Shown: positions 37,832 through 46,904 of the stretch, in pieces
Position numbering within the stretch: the stretch's first letter is position 1
Layout of the letters: each line of letters starts with the position of its first letter
Assembly (NCBI RefSeq): GCF_023272795.1
Contig: NZ_CP096829.1
Coordinates: forward strand, 4,464,001-4,528,000
Direction of reading: 5' to 3'
DNA from: Flavobacterium humidisoli
GTDB lineage: Bacteria; Bacteroidota; Bacteroidia; Flavobacteriales; Flavobacteriaceae
DNA: 64,000 nt
Program-made: the position numbers and the translations under genes
Notes under the pieces: generated by a model
Databases searched by the model: none
Seen by the model: only the letters and a program-made list of their open reading frames with translations
What the model was told of the DNA's origin: nothing

Positions 37832-37895
37832 TCTTTGTTTTTTGGTTTCTCTAATTGTTTCTTCAAACATTTAAAGATGTGTTTTTAGGTTTAGT

Positions 37896-37997
37896 TTGTC
37901 ATTTCGACGAAGGAGAAATCACACTAGAAACTCCTCAGAGAATGTCACCAATCTTTGTCGAATCCCGAGTGCGATTCCTCGTTCCTCGGAATGACAA
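37896..37997. repeat. Palindromic MITE-like repeat, copy 2 (degenerate)
   Basis: A 102-bp copy of the 12727-12830 element. The left arm matches TTGTCATTTCGACGAAGG, the right arm has decayed (CGATTCCTCGTTCCTCGGAATGACAA). It lies between the glycosylasparaginase and GH20 genes inside the operon. Confidence 0.8.
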
Positions 37998-38037
37998 ACT
38001 GTTGTTTGAAACTTTAATAAAGTTTTAAACTTGGAAA

Positions 38038-39057
38038 TTATTTATCCCAAGACATTTTAAATTTCGCATCTTCCATTCTATGACCTTTTACGTCATCAGA
38101 AACGGCGAAATTGAATCCAGATCTTAAACTGTAACCCGCATATTCACCGTTTTTATTCAAAGCAATAAAACCAACTTGCAGGTATTCCATGTCTTTGTGG
38201 TTTTTATGTTTGTTATAAATACGTTCTGTAATTTCTTTACAAGCATCGTAAGGCGATTTTCCCTGGCGCATTAGTTCTACAACCATTGCACTTCCAGCAG
38301 TTCTAATTACGGCTTCGCCTAAACCCGTTGCTGCTGCTGCTCCTACTTCGTTATCCAAGAAAAGACCCGCGCCGATTATTGGGGAGTCACCGACGCGTCC
38401 GTGCATTTTCCAAGCTGCACCGCTCGTGGTACATCCGCCAGAAAGATTGCCTTCTTGGTCTAACATTAGCATACTGATGGTATCGTGATTTTCTATATTA
38501 ATAACTGGTTTGTATTTAGAATCTTCCAGCCATTTTTTCCAGTCTTTCTCCGATTCTGGAGTCAATAAATTTTCTTCTTTAAAACCTTCAGATAACGCGA
38601 ATTGCAAAGCGCCTTGTCCCGCCAACATTACGTGAGGCGTATTTTGCAATACTCTTTTTGCAACAGAAATGGGGTGTTTGATTCCTTGCAGAAAGCAAAC
38701 AGAACCGCAGTTGCTGTTATGATCCATAATGCAGGCATCAAGAGTAACTTTTCCTTCACGGTCTGGATATCCACCGTAACCTACACTACGAACAGTCGGA
38801 TCGGCTTCAGGTATTTTCATTCCAGCTTCGATGGCATCTAATGCTGATTTTCCTTCTTTTAAATTTTTCCAAGATTCTTTATTAGCAGGCAGACCATGAT
38901 TCCATGTCGAGATGATGATGGGTTTCTGCTGTTTTTTCTCTTTTATTTCTTCAACTTCATTTTCATGATTTGCAGCAAATCCGCTTACACCCAAAACAGA
39001 ACTTACGGCTAAGGTGCCTAAAGCTGTTTTCTTGATAAAATCTCTTCTATTTGACAT
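38038..39057 (-). CDS. Glycosylasparaginase (N4-(beta-GlcNAc)-L-asparaginase)
   Basis: A 339-aa Ntn-hydrolase precursor of the type classically purified from Flavobacterium (Elizabethkingia) meningosepticum. The self-cleavage site His191-Asp192-Thr193 is in IENHDTISML, making Thr193 the new N-terminal nucleophile. GRVGDSPIIGAGLFLDNEVGAAAATG and the N-terminal STWNHG block also match. The start NRRDFIKKTALG resembles a Tat signal, so folding before export is likely. It splits GlcNAc-Asn, the last linkage of an N-glycan after peptide trimming, and ties the locus to glycoprotein breakdown. Confidence 0.94.
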   Translation of the reverse strand: MSNRRDFIKKTALGTLAVSSVLGVSGFAANHENEVEEIKEKKQQKPIIISTWNHGLPANKESWKNLKEGKSALDAIEAGMKIPEADPTVRSVGYGGYPDREGKVTLDACIMDHNSNCGSVCFLQGIKHPISVAKRVLQNTPHVMLAGQGALQFALSEGFKEENLLTPESEKDWKKWLEDSKYKPVINIENHDTISMLMLDQEGNLSGGCTTSGAAWKMHGRVGDSPIIGAGLFLDNEVGAAAATGLGEAVIRTAGSAMVVELMRQGKSPYDACKEITERIYNKHKNHKDMEYLQVGFIALNKNGEYAGYSLRSGFNFAVSDDVKGHRMEDAKFKMSWDK

Positions 39058-39148
39058 GTGGTTTTTTGTTTTTGGTTCAACATTTAGAATATATTCTTCT
39101 TAATGCTGCAATTTACTTCGTAAAAATTTTTAATCCCAGTAAAATCGA

Positions 39149-40249
39149 CTATAACGACGCTTTTACCGACTTAATTGTTTTTAAATTACTCTCTGATAAA
39201 GCATTTCCGTCAAAAAATGAAACTCCTGTTGCGCCATTTTTCTTCGCTTCTAGAATCGCTTCTTTCAATTCTGCATCCGATTTTAAACCTGGAATGTAGA
39301 TTCCAGTATTTACTTTCGTTGGTTTTCCTTCTAGATCTGCTACGCCTTGTTTGGTTGCATAACCTACCCAGTCAATTTCTTCATCATAAAAACTATGATA
39401 AATCATTGGATACACTTCGTCAATATTCCATTTATCCCAACGCTGGCGCACCATATGATCTGCCATTTCTGGATAAGGAAATACTGCTGCCGTTAATTTT
39501 TTATTGTATTTGTGAGCAATTTTGTATGCATCGTCAACCACAGCTTTTACCGCATTTAATCTGAAATTTTTCCATTCCATATCAATTGAGGTATTGTGGC
39601 TATTTTTTGGATTTTTATGATGTTCTTTTTCGAATTTGCTTACGCAGGCATCACAATAACAGAAATCAAATTGTGGTAATTCTGTATCTTGAACCAAGTT
39701 GTATTTTGGCAATAAACTGATTGGCAGGAAAATATCTGGGAAGCGAATGTAATCTAAATGTACACTTTCGATTCCTTCTACTTTTGCCAAACCTTCAACC
39801 AAGCCTAAAACGTGGTTTCTAGATTCTTCTTTAGTTGGGCAAAGCCATTGGTAATAATCTACATATGGACGATTGTCGAAGCAAGATTTTCCTTCTTTAC
39901 TTACTTGATACCAATCTGGATGCTGTAATGCTACAGAGTCATTCGGGCGGTTCATTGCCATGATCCAAGCGTGTACTTTTAGTCCTTCTTTTGCTGCAAG
40001 CGGAACCAATCTTGCTAATAGTTTCGGATCTGTTTGCGTGTTAATTAAAACTTCATCGATTCCGCCGTCTTTGTATTTTTTGAATTCTTTCGAATAATCT
40101 GCATCCGATTTTTTAGCGTCAGCAGTCGTCCAAACAGCAAAAGTGAATTTACCATTTTCCTGATCTTTGGTTTCTTTTTGTCCGCAAGAGAATAAACTCA
40201 GCGAAAGCGCTAATACTAAAACTTTTGATAGTTTTTGCAACTTACTCAT
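39149..40249 (-). CDS. GHL10-like putative glycoside hydrolase lipoprotein
   Basis: A 366-aa lipoprotein with lipobox LSLFSC (Cys22 from ATG 40249). I prefer this start because it overlaps the upstream stop by 8 bp (coupled) and begins the signal peptide directly; the frame extends to 40267. The body is a predicted TIM barrel. GIDEVLINTQTDPKLLARLVPLA and ESVHLDYIRFPD resemble the conserved DYxRFP strand of glycosyl-hydrolase-like family 10 (GHL10/GHL13). A CYCDACVSKF cysteine cluster follows and EVYPMIYHSFYDEEIDWVGY is near the C-terminus. Activity is unknown. Its position beside CBM9-like, GH130 and glycosylasparaginase genes makes a role on the glycan core plausible. Confidence 0.75.
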   Translation of the reverse strand: MSKLQKLSKVLVLALSLSLFSCGQKETKDQENGKFTFAVWTTADAKKSDADYSKEFKKYKDGGIDEVLINTQTDPKLLARLVPLAAKEGLKVHAWIMAMNRPNDSVALQHPDWYQVSKEGKSCFDNRPYVDYYQWLCPTKEESRNHVLGLVEGLAKVEGIESVHLDYIRFPDIFLPISLLPKYNLVQDTELPQFDFCYCDACVSKFEKEHHKNPKNSHNTSIDMEWKNFRLNAVKAVVDDAYKIAHKYNKKLTAAVFPYPEMADHMVRQRWDKWNIDEVYPMIYHSFYDEEIDWVGYATKQGVADLEGKPTKVNTGIYIPGLKSDAELKEAILEAKKNGATGVSFFDGNALSESNLKTIKSVKASL

Positions 40250-41309
40250 TCGTAATAATTTTACCATCTTCTTTAATTATTAAGGTTTTGTTTGAAAAAG
40301 GACTTTTTACCAAGATATTAAATCCTGATGAATGATTTTCTAAAATGGGCTTTAAAGTCTTTCCGTCAACCACTATATTTTTTTTACTGATATTCTGAAT
40401 AGATTTTGCCCAAGATTTATTCTTTTCGAAATATCTTTTTTGAGCTCTGTATAAAGTATACAGTTCCCATTTTACTTTTTCTTCCTGCGGAATTACAAAT
40501 TTATCTTCGCTTTCTTTTGAAGAAAAGTATACATAAGCCCATTTTTCGGGCTCATGCATATTAATGACTCCCATAGGCGACCAAACCCAATTGTATTCTG
40601 GGAGAAACTTTCCTTCTGTATCTTTTTTACGTTCGTACTTTCCGTCAACAACAGAATGCTGCCAATTTACTCGAGAGAAATTGACTTTCCAGAATTTATC
40701 TTTAGGAACAATATTATCATGATAAGATGTTTTATAAACCGACCATGGAATGGCAATTTCTAAGGTCCAGCCTTTATCAATATCTGATGCATTGTTTAAA
40801 GTTCCGTCTACTTTTACAGCCGATTTTAAACCATCGATATTCCAATCGTTTAAAACCGTATTTTTTTCGCGGTAGGGTTTATTGATAAACAAATCCCAAG
40901 CGGTGTTTAATGCATTTATTTCTAATTCATAATAATTATGCGTATCATTATCTGGATCAATAAAAACCTCAAAATCATTATTATAGAAAATAATTGTATC
41001 GCGTTGTCTAAGATTTGCCCAAACATGAGGCTCTTCCATCTTAGCCAGAATATAGTAGTAATTATCGTCCCAGAGCATTTTAACCTGAGTTTTGTATTTT
41101 GGAGTTTCAACTCCTTCTATGTCGACAAAAGGTGTTGTCCAAGCTGCTTTTTCCCAAGCTTTATCTGCTTCATCGCCGTCAATAACAATTTCTTTTGACG
41201 TTTTATACGCAATATAACTTTTTGGTGTAACCTCTTTTTCAGATTGCGCATACCCTATCAAACCAACAAAAAAAACGGCAAGGGACAATAATTTACCTCT
41301 ACTATGCAT
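40242..41309 (-). CDS. CBM9-like carbohydrate-binding protein
   Basis: A 355-aa exported protein (signal peptide MHSRGKLLSLAVFFVGLIGYAQ) dominated by a CBM9-like fold. Visible parts are KAWEKAAWTTPFVDIEG, KMLWDDNYYYILAKMEEPHVWAN, FYNNDFEVFIDPDND, YYELEINALNTAWDLFI, and WTLEIAIPW, all typical of this group. No catalytic residues are apparent. Such proteins bind sugar ends in the periplasm or act in glycan foraging; the ligand is not known. It overlaps the start of the GHL10-like gene and is 7 bp after GH130, so the three are coupled. Confidence 0.85.
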   Translation of the reverse strand: MHSRGKLLSLAVFFVGLIGYAQSEKEVTPKSYIAYKTSKEIVIDGDEADKAWEKAAWTTPFVDIEGVETPKYKTQVKMLWDDNYYYILAKMEEPHVWANLRQRDTIIFYNNDFEVFIDPDNDTHNYYELEINALNTAWDLFINKPYREKNTVLNDWNIDGLKSAVKVDGTLNNASDIDKGWTLEIAIPWSVYKTSYHDNIVPKDKFWKVNFSRVNWQHSVVDGKYERKKDTEGKFLPEYNWVWSPMGVINMHEPEKWAYVYFSSKESEDKFVIPQEEKVKWELYTLYRAQKRYFEKNKSWAKSIQNISKKNIVVDGKTLKPILENHSSGFNILVKSPFSNKTLIIKEDGKIITNE

Positions 41310-41316
41310 CTTTATA

Positions 41317-42282
41317 TTATAAACTATTATCTTTTGTAAACTGAATTACTTCACTTAATTTTCCGAAAGCGATTGCTACATGAGTATCTGCCGCACCGTA
41401 ATAAACTGCTAATTTATCTTCTTCAAAATCGTGTAATGCAGCACATGGGAAAACTACATTTGGTACATCTCCAACCATTTCATACGTTTCTGCAGGTCCT
41501 AATAAATACGGCTGTGTTCTGTACTTTACTTGATCTGGCGCGTCTGTTTCTAATAATGCTGAACCCATTGCATAACGGAAACCGTTGCAAGTATTGATAA
41601 CTCCGTGGTAAATCATTAACCAACCTTCGTCAGTTAAAATCGGAATTGGTCCTGCACCTACTTTTGTACATTGCCAAGCACTTTTTTCAAATGGAGATGG
41701 TTTCATCACTAATCTGTGTTCTCCCCAATATTTCATATCTGGGCTGTAGCTGATCCAGATATCTCCAAAAGGCGTATGTCCATTATCACTTGGACGGCTT
41801 AACATGGCGTATTTACCGTTAATTTTTTGAGGGAATAAAACTCCGTTTCTGTTGAATGGTAAAAAGGCATTTTCGCATTGGAAAAATTCTTTAAAGTCAA
41901 AAGTATAACCAATACCAATTGTTGGTCCGTTATAACCGTTACACCAAGTAATCCAGTAACGATCTTCGATCCAAACCACACGAGGATCGTACTTATAAGC
42001 AGATTCGATCATTTCTGTATTTCCAGATTTCATTTCAATTGGTTCGTGGTTGATGTCCCAATTGATACCATCTTTACTGAAACCAGCAAAAATATTCATC
42101 TGAACTGCTTTATTATCACATCTAAAAACCCCAGCATATCCGTCTCCAAAAGGTACAACTGCACTATTGAATATACTGTTTGAAGAAGGAATCGAATATC
42201 TGTCGATAATTGGATTCTCAGAATATCTCCACATTACATCTTTACTGTTTTCGGGTCTGTCTTGCCAAGGAATAGTACTCAT
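41317..42282 (-). CDS. GH130 beta-1,4-mannosyl phosphorylase
   Basis: A 321-aa cytosolic protein without signal peptide and with a five-blade propeller fold. The family catalytic Asp99 lies in YKYDPRVVWIEDRYW, and FNSAVVPFGDGYAGVFR, CTKVGAGPIPILTDEGWLMIYHG and VVFPCAALHDFEEDKLAVYYGAAD are typical of subfamily GH130_2. Members of this subfamily, such as BT1033 and UhgbMP, phosphorolyse Man-beta-1,4-GlcNAc, the core disaccharide of N-glycans, giving mannose 1-phosphate and GlcNAc. That reaction matches the rest of the locus. Subfamily assignment is by motif and length only. Confidence 0.9.
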   Translation of the reverse strand: MSTIPWQDRPENSKDVMWRYSENPIIDRYSIPSSNSIFNSAVVPFGDGYAGVFRCDNKAVQMNIFAGFSKDGINWDINHEPIEMKSGNTEMIESAYKYDPRVVWIEDRYWITWCNGYNGPTIGIGYTFDFKEFFQCENAFLPFNRNGVLFPQKINGKYAMLSRPSDNGHTPFGDIWISYSPDMKYWGEHRLVMKPSPFEKSAWQCTKVGAGPIPILTDEGWLMIYHGVINTCNGFRYAMGSALLETDAPDQVKYRTQPYLLGPAETYEMVGDVPNVVFPCAALHDFEEDKLAVYYGAADTHVAIAFGKLSEVIQFTKDNSL

Positions 42283-42322
42283 TTTTTTTGTTTTTTTATT
42301 TATTAGTTTTTTTATTCTTTAC

Positions 42323-42505
42323 TTAAACACATAAAATCATAGCTTTTTGGCGCGTACAAAAGGCGTTTCACTTGTTTTAATAAACATAGCGTCACGGACA
42401 ATCTTACGTTCCCGTAGTTGAAACTACGGGCTATGTTCAAAGCTATGACTAGTTTCTTTCTACACTTTTTCAAAGTCAAAAAAATCTATGTTTCTATGTG
42501 TTTAA
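42323..42505. repeat. Inverted-repeat element with nested hairpin
   Basis: Perfect 11-bp ends TTAAACACATA/TATGTGTTTAA. It shares its ends and GGCGTTTCACT with 20518-20660. Within it sits AACATAGC…GCTATGTT (42383-42437) carrying the hairpin CCCGTAGTT-GA-AACTACGGG, related to 33443-33539. Confidence 0.75.
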
Positions 42506-42547
42506 AAATATTTCAAAATTCTTACCTCTAGAATCTCGCTTTTCCCT

Positions 42548-42641
42548 CTATTATCTTATTTCTATTATCTTATTTCTATTATCTTGCTTCTGTTATCTTG
42601 CTTCTGTTATCTTGCTTCTATTATCTTGCTTCTATTATCTA
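42548..42641. repeat. 14-bp tandem repeat
   Basis: Six full copies and a partial of CTATTATCTTGCTT (variants CTATTATCTTATTT and CTGTTATCTTGCTT) run up to the TAG stop of the symporter gene. A simple-sequence tract, probably length-variable. Confidence 0.9.
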
Positions 42642-44516
42642 CTCTTCTATCTTCCTAACTCGATCCAGCCAAGTAAACTTCAATACCGTAGTCGTTACTA
42701 AAAACACAACTAAAGCAACCGCCGCTTTTGGATAATCTCTGATGATGAAATAAATCGGAAGCAGAATCATGCTTGACTGCCATACAATTCCGATTACACA
42801 ATTCATCATATCCAGATAGAAATCATTATTTTTTTGGAAAGATTGATCTTCGGCTTTTAACTGTTTGTAAACTGGATTCCAGAATCCCCAAGGTCTAACA
42901 TTGCTGTAGAAAGATTTTAGGACTTCCATATCTGTTGGTTTGCTTAAGTAAGTTCCTAAAAGACAACCTAATATCGAAAATCCAAAAATTAATGGGAACA
43001 AGTAAATCGATGGCACTTGCGAAAGTTGATGTAATAACGTTCCGTCTCCAAAATTTCCTTTATTCTGATCCAAAACAAATTGAAGCGAAGCTGCAACAAG
43101 TCCGCCGACCATTCCCCAGAAATAACCCCATCCGTTAAAACGCCACCAAATCCATTTTAAGAAGTTCGCTGCAACGTAACCTCCGTACAAAGCACTTGTA
43201 ATCCAAAGCGTTAACGAGTTGATAGAATCTGCGAAGAATCCCATAAAAACTCCAAGACCAACAACTAAAAAAGAAGAAATCTGACTTACTTTAATATAGT
43301 GCTGATTTGAAGCAACTGGTTTGAAGTATTTTTTATAAATATCATTTACAATATATGCTGGTCCTGCATTTACGAAAGCTGAGAATCCAGACATAAAAGC
43401 AGCTAATAAACCTGCTAGAAGAATTCCTTTAATTCCAACTGGGATATAAAGATTCACCACTTTTGGCATTAATAATTCTAAATCTGCTCCCGTAAGATTA
43501 ACATTTGCGTTTAATTCTGGCGCAAGATTTACCAATGCAATAACCACAATTCCAGTGATTAATAAATATCTCGGAATAAATAAAATTAAGTTGGTAAAAC
43601 CACTCATGTAAGCGGCTTCTTTTACAGATTTTGTAGAAAGAACACGCTGTAAATCGTAACTTGGTGTTGGACCTGCCACACTTGCAAAAAATCCTTTGAA
43701 AAGCGTCATTCCGATGAAAGCACCAAACATTTTATAACCTTCTGTATCAATTAATCGGTTGAAAGTTTCGAATTTATCGCCCCATTGTGTTTCAAATTCC
43801 CATCCGAAGAAAACATTTTTCCATTCTGGAGTAATTACAGAATTGATCTGAATATCAGTATAATTAATGAATGCGTAACCTGCAATTAGAACTCCGGCAA
43901 CAATCATAATAATATATTGCACCACTTCTGTTGCCACTACTGAAAACATTCCGCCTTTTACGGTATAAATTGTAGTTAAGAAAATGATTAACAATGCATA
44001 AGCCTGTTCTGATGTTAAGAAAACACCACCGTTCATATGAACTGTTAAATCCCAAGGAAGAATAATGGTTACAAATTTTCCGATTCCAACGAAGAAATAA
44101 GCGATGAAACCAATCGTAGAAATAATAGCAAAAATAGCCACAATAATATGAGAAGCTTTTCCTGCTTTATCGCTTCCAAAACGAGTTAAAATCCATTCAG
44201 AGCCCGTCATAACTTTTGATCTTCTAATCCAGACTGCGAGGAACATCATGACGAAAATCTGATTCCAAATCGGCCAAAGCCACATAAACATGAAACTTTT
44301 TACGCCATATAAAAATAAAACTCCAATCATCCAGGAAGTTCCTGAAACATCAAACATTCCTGAGCCATTGCTCAATCCTAAAAAATACCATTTGATTGAT
44401 TTCCCGCCAAGGAAATAATCGTCAAGCCCTTTTGATGCTTTTCTTGAAATCCAGATTCCTATACCGACCGACATTACGATATAGATTAAAATGATTGATA
44501 CGTCTATAATGTTCAT
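42639..44516 (-). CDS. Sodium:solute symporter (SSS family)
   Basis: A 625-aa inner-membrane protein with about 13-14 helices. DVSIILIYIVMSVGIGIWISRKASKGLDDYFLGGKSIKWYFLGLS at the start is the SSS signature, with the Na+-site region in FDVSGTSWMIG. GFSAFVNAGPAYIVNDIYKKYF lies in the usual middle region. It should import a sugar or amino-sugar (possibly the Man-GlcNAc disaccharide or GlcNAc-Asn) with Na+. It follows the second GH92 by 21 bp and lies upstream of the cytosolic GH130, which fits delivery of that enzyme's substrate; the substrate itself is inference. Confidence 0.9.
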   Translation of the reverse strand: MNIIDVSIILIYIVMSVGIGIWISRKASKGLDDYFLGGKSIKWYFLGLSNGSGMFDVSGTSWMIGVLFLYGVKSFMFMWLWPIWNQIFVMMFLAVWIRRSKVMTGSEWILTRFGSDKAGKASHIIVAIFAIISTIGFIAYFFVGIGKFVTIILPWDLTVHMNGGVFLTSEQAYALLIIFLTTIYTVKGGMFSVVATEVVQYIIMIVAGVLIAGYAFINYTDIQINSVITPEWKNVFFGWEFETQWGDKFETFNRLIDTEGYKMFGAFIGMTLFKGFFASVAGPTPSYDLQRVLSTKSVKEAAYMSGFTNLILFIPRYLLITGIVVIALVNLAPELNANVNLTGADLELLMPKVVNLYIPVGIKGILLAGLLAAFMSGFSAFVNAGPAYIVNDIYKKYFKPVASNQHYIKVSQISSFLVVGLGVFMGFFADSINSLTLWITSALYGGYVAANFLKWIWWRFNGWGYFWGMVGGLVAASLQFVLDQNKGNFGDGTLLHQLSQVPSIYLFPLIFGFSILGCLLGTYLSKPTDMEVLKSFYSNVRPWGFWNPVYKQLKAEDQSFQKNNDFYLDMMNCVIGIVWQSSMILLPIYFIIRDYPKAAVALVVFLVTTTVLKFTWLDRVRKIEE

Positions 44517-44537
44517 TAAATATTTATTTTGAATTAG

Positions 44538-46775
44538 TTAGTTCAGACCCCAGTTTTTGTTTGGCTGTGCTCCCATTACAAAATGAAGCACACCGCCTTG
44601 CAGCATTTCTTGGTGAGAGATTGCTGTTTTATTAAATGCTTTTCCGTTTAAAGTAGCCGATTGGATATAGAAATTTTTGTTGGAAACATTCTCTGCTTCA
44701 ATTACAAAAGTTTTTCCGTTTGGAAGATCTAAAGTTGATTTTTCAAAAATCGGACTTCCAATTTCGTATTCACCAGAAGCTGGATTCATTGGATACAATC
44801 CCATTGAGCTGAATACATACCAAGCTGACATTTGGCCGCAATCTTCGTTTCCGCTTAGACCATTTGCAGTCGTATTATATTGTGTGTCCAAAATATGGCG
44901 CACCCAATATTGCGTTCTCCAAGGCTGACCTGCGTGATTAAACATATAAGCAATGTGGTGACTTGGCTCGTTTCCGTGCGCATACTGCCCGATCAAACCA
45001 GAAATATCAGCAGAAACATTGTTTCCTGTAATCTCAGAACTTTCTGTAAACAGCTGTTCTAGACGTTTTGTAAATACAGCATTTCCTCCGTGAAGCGTAA
45101 TAAATTCGTCAACATTATGAGGTACAAACCAGCTGTGTTGCCATGCATTTCCTTCTGTATAATCTGTATGTTCTCTGTGATTTGAATGTTTAGGGTCGAA
45201 AGGTTCGTTCCAAGATTTTCCATCTTCCGATTTTCCTCTCATGAAACCAGATTTCGCATCAAATAAATATTCGTAAGCTTTTGCACGTTTGGAGAAAAAC
45301 TCATAATCAGTTGTTTTTCCTAAAGCTTTCGCCATTTGCGCCACACACCAATCATCATAAGCATATTCTAAAGTAATGGTAACCGATTCGTCTAATAAAT
45401 TATAAGGAATGTAACCGTATTTTTTGTAGAAATTTAATCCACGTTCATCCTGCATCATCGTTGCTTTCATTGCTTCAAAAGCTTTTTCGGCATCAAAACC
45501 TTTAATACCTTTCATATAAGCATCAACAATAACCGGAATCGAATGATATCCTGTCATCGTGTTGGTTTCATTAGCATATAAAGTCCAAACTGGCAATATT
45601 TTTTTGGTTTCATAATACGCTAACATTGAGTTAACCATATCTGAAACTCTGTCTGGATCTAGAATTGTAAGTAATGGATTTTCGGCTCTAAATGTATCCC
45701 AAAGCGATAAAGTAGAATAAGCGGTATAATTTTTTGAAGTTACAATTTTGTCATCTTCAGTTCTAAACTGTCCGTTTTTATCGCTGTACGTTACAGGCGC
45801 AACTTGAGCGTGATACAAAGCGGTGTAGAAAATAGTTTTTAAAGAATCAACTGGAGTTTCTACAGAAATTTTGCTTAACGCTTTGTTCCAAACTGCAGAA
45901 GCATCTGTTTTTACTTTTTCAAATTCCTGATCTTTATCTAAATTATCTTTCGCATTAGCTATACTAACTGAAGAAAGCGCCACTTTTACTCCTAATTCTT
46001 TAGAATTTTTAGGATCGAAGAATAATTGTAAGGCTGTATTTTCACCTTCTGCATTTTTAGCATTAACTACTTTTTTGTCAGCCGTAATAATAGATTCTGT
46101 GATTGGTTTTGAAAATTTAGCCACAAAAAATACTTTCTGATTTTTTGCCCAGCCCGTACTGTAGCGGTAACCGCTGATGGTATTGGCATCTTCAATTGTA
46201 ATAGAAGTTTTTACCGCTTTGTCCCAATTAATAGCAAAACCTAAATCGACCACAACAGATTGCGTATCGTTATTATTATAGGTGTACTTATGAAATGCGG
46301 TTCTTTGCGTAGACGTTAATTCTACATTGATTTTAGGATCTTCAAGAAAAACTTGGTAATAACCCGGTATTGCTTTTTCGTTAACATGATTATATTTTGA
46401 TTTATACGGTAAGAAATCGCGTGAAGCGGCTTTGGCGGTTAAGTCTAACTTTTTGTTTGTCGGCATAAATAAAATATCTGCCAAATCACCGATTCCTGTC
46501 CCGCTTAAATGTAAATGACTAAATCCAGAAACTATCGAGTCAGAATAATGATAGCCTGAGCACCAGTCCCAGCTAGAAACCCCATTATCTGGACTCACTT
46601 GCAGCATCCCAAACGGAACTGTTGCGCCCGGATATGTATGTCCGTGCCCTCCTGTACCTATAAAAGGATCTACATAATTTGTTGCAAAACTTTGCTTATG
46701 TTGATTTTTATCTACATTTATTTTGCAACTTGCAGTTAAAATTACCGTCAGAGAAAGCAGAGTAATTTTCCTCAT
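44538..46775 (-). CDS. GH92 exo-alpha-mannosidase (second copy, lipoprotein)
   Basis: A 745-aa lipoprotein with lipobox LTASC (Cys17). GH92 blocks include YVDPFIGTGGHGHTYPGATVPFGMLQVSPDNG, GFSHLHLSGTGIGDLADI, YTEGNAWQHSWFVPH and GNEDCGQMSAWYVFSSMGLYPMNP, the last with catalytic acidic residues. Lipid anchoring suggests action at the outer membrane or periplasmic face, unlike the soluble first copy. It is the first gene of the long minus-strand operon, and its upstream region, shared with the divergent sensor kinase, carries two copies of the locus promoter element. Confidence 0.94.
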   Translation of the reverse strand: MRKITLLSLTVILTASCKINVDKNQHKQSFATNYVDPFIGTGGHGHTYPGATVPFGMLQVSPDNGVSSWDWCSGYHYSDSIVSGFSHLHLSGTGIGDLADILFMPTNKKLDLTAKAASRDFLPYKSKYNHVNEKAIPGYYQVFLEDPKINVELTSTQRTAFHKYTYNNNDTQSVVVDLGFAINWDKAVKTSITIEDANTISGYRYSTGWAKNQKVFFVAKFSKPITESIITADKKVVNAKNAEGENTALQLFFDPKNSKELGVKVALSSVSIANAKDNLDKDQEFEKVKTDASAVWNKALSKISVETPVDSLKTIFYTALYHAQVAPVTYSDKNGQFRTEDDKIVTSKNYTAYSTLSLWDTFRAENPLLTILDPDRVSDMVNSMLAYYETKKILPVWTLYANETNTMTGYHSIPVIVDAYMKGIKGFDAEKAFEAMKATMMQDERGLNFYKKYGYIPYNLLDESVTITLEYAYDDWCVAQMAKALGKTTDYEFFSKRAKAYEYLFDAKSGFMRGKSEDGKSWNEPFDPKHSNHREHTDYTEGNAWQHSWFVPHNVDEFITLHGGNAVFTKRLEQLFTESSEITGNNVSADISGLIGQYAHGNEPSHHIAYMFNHAGQPWRTQYWVRHILDTQYNTTANGLSGNEDCGQMSAWYVFSSMGLYPMNPASGEYEIGSPIFEKSTLDLPNGKTFVIEAENVSNKNFYIQSATLNGKAFNKTAISHQEMLQGGVLHFVMGAQPNKNWGLN

Positions 46776-46799
46776 ATCAAAACAATATTAATTTAACTT

Positions 46800-46890
46800 T
46801 AAATTTAGATAAATTCAACTTTTACCAAAATATTTTTAGACGGACGACATTTAAACAGCTCTAAACATCAAAAAATAGCAACAAACGACA
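46800..46890 (-). promoter_or_regulatory. Shared locus promoter element upstream of GH92 operon, with second site
   Basis: On the minus strand TGTCGTCCGTC (46849-46839), a 31-bp gap, then TAAATTTA (46807-46800), 24 bp before the GH92 start. A second copy, TGTCGTTTGTT (46890-46880), lies exactly 41 bp away, about four helical turns. The far copy sits 14 bp before the divergent kinase start, so one protein could control both directions. Confidence 0.62.
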
Positions 46891-46904
46891 TTTATTCTCC
46901 TATT

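Noticed and set aside
37900..37920. Extra copies of the glycan-locus element in the MITE-like repeats (TTTCGACGAAGGAGA)
   Set aside because: They share only TTCGAC; the RAC repeat is not complete and they belong to a dispersed palindrome unrelated to promoters.
42548..42641. CRISPR array
   Set aside because: The units are 14 bp head-to-tail with no spacers.
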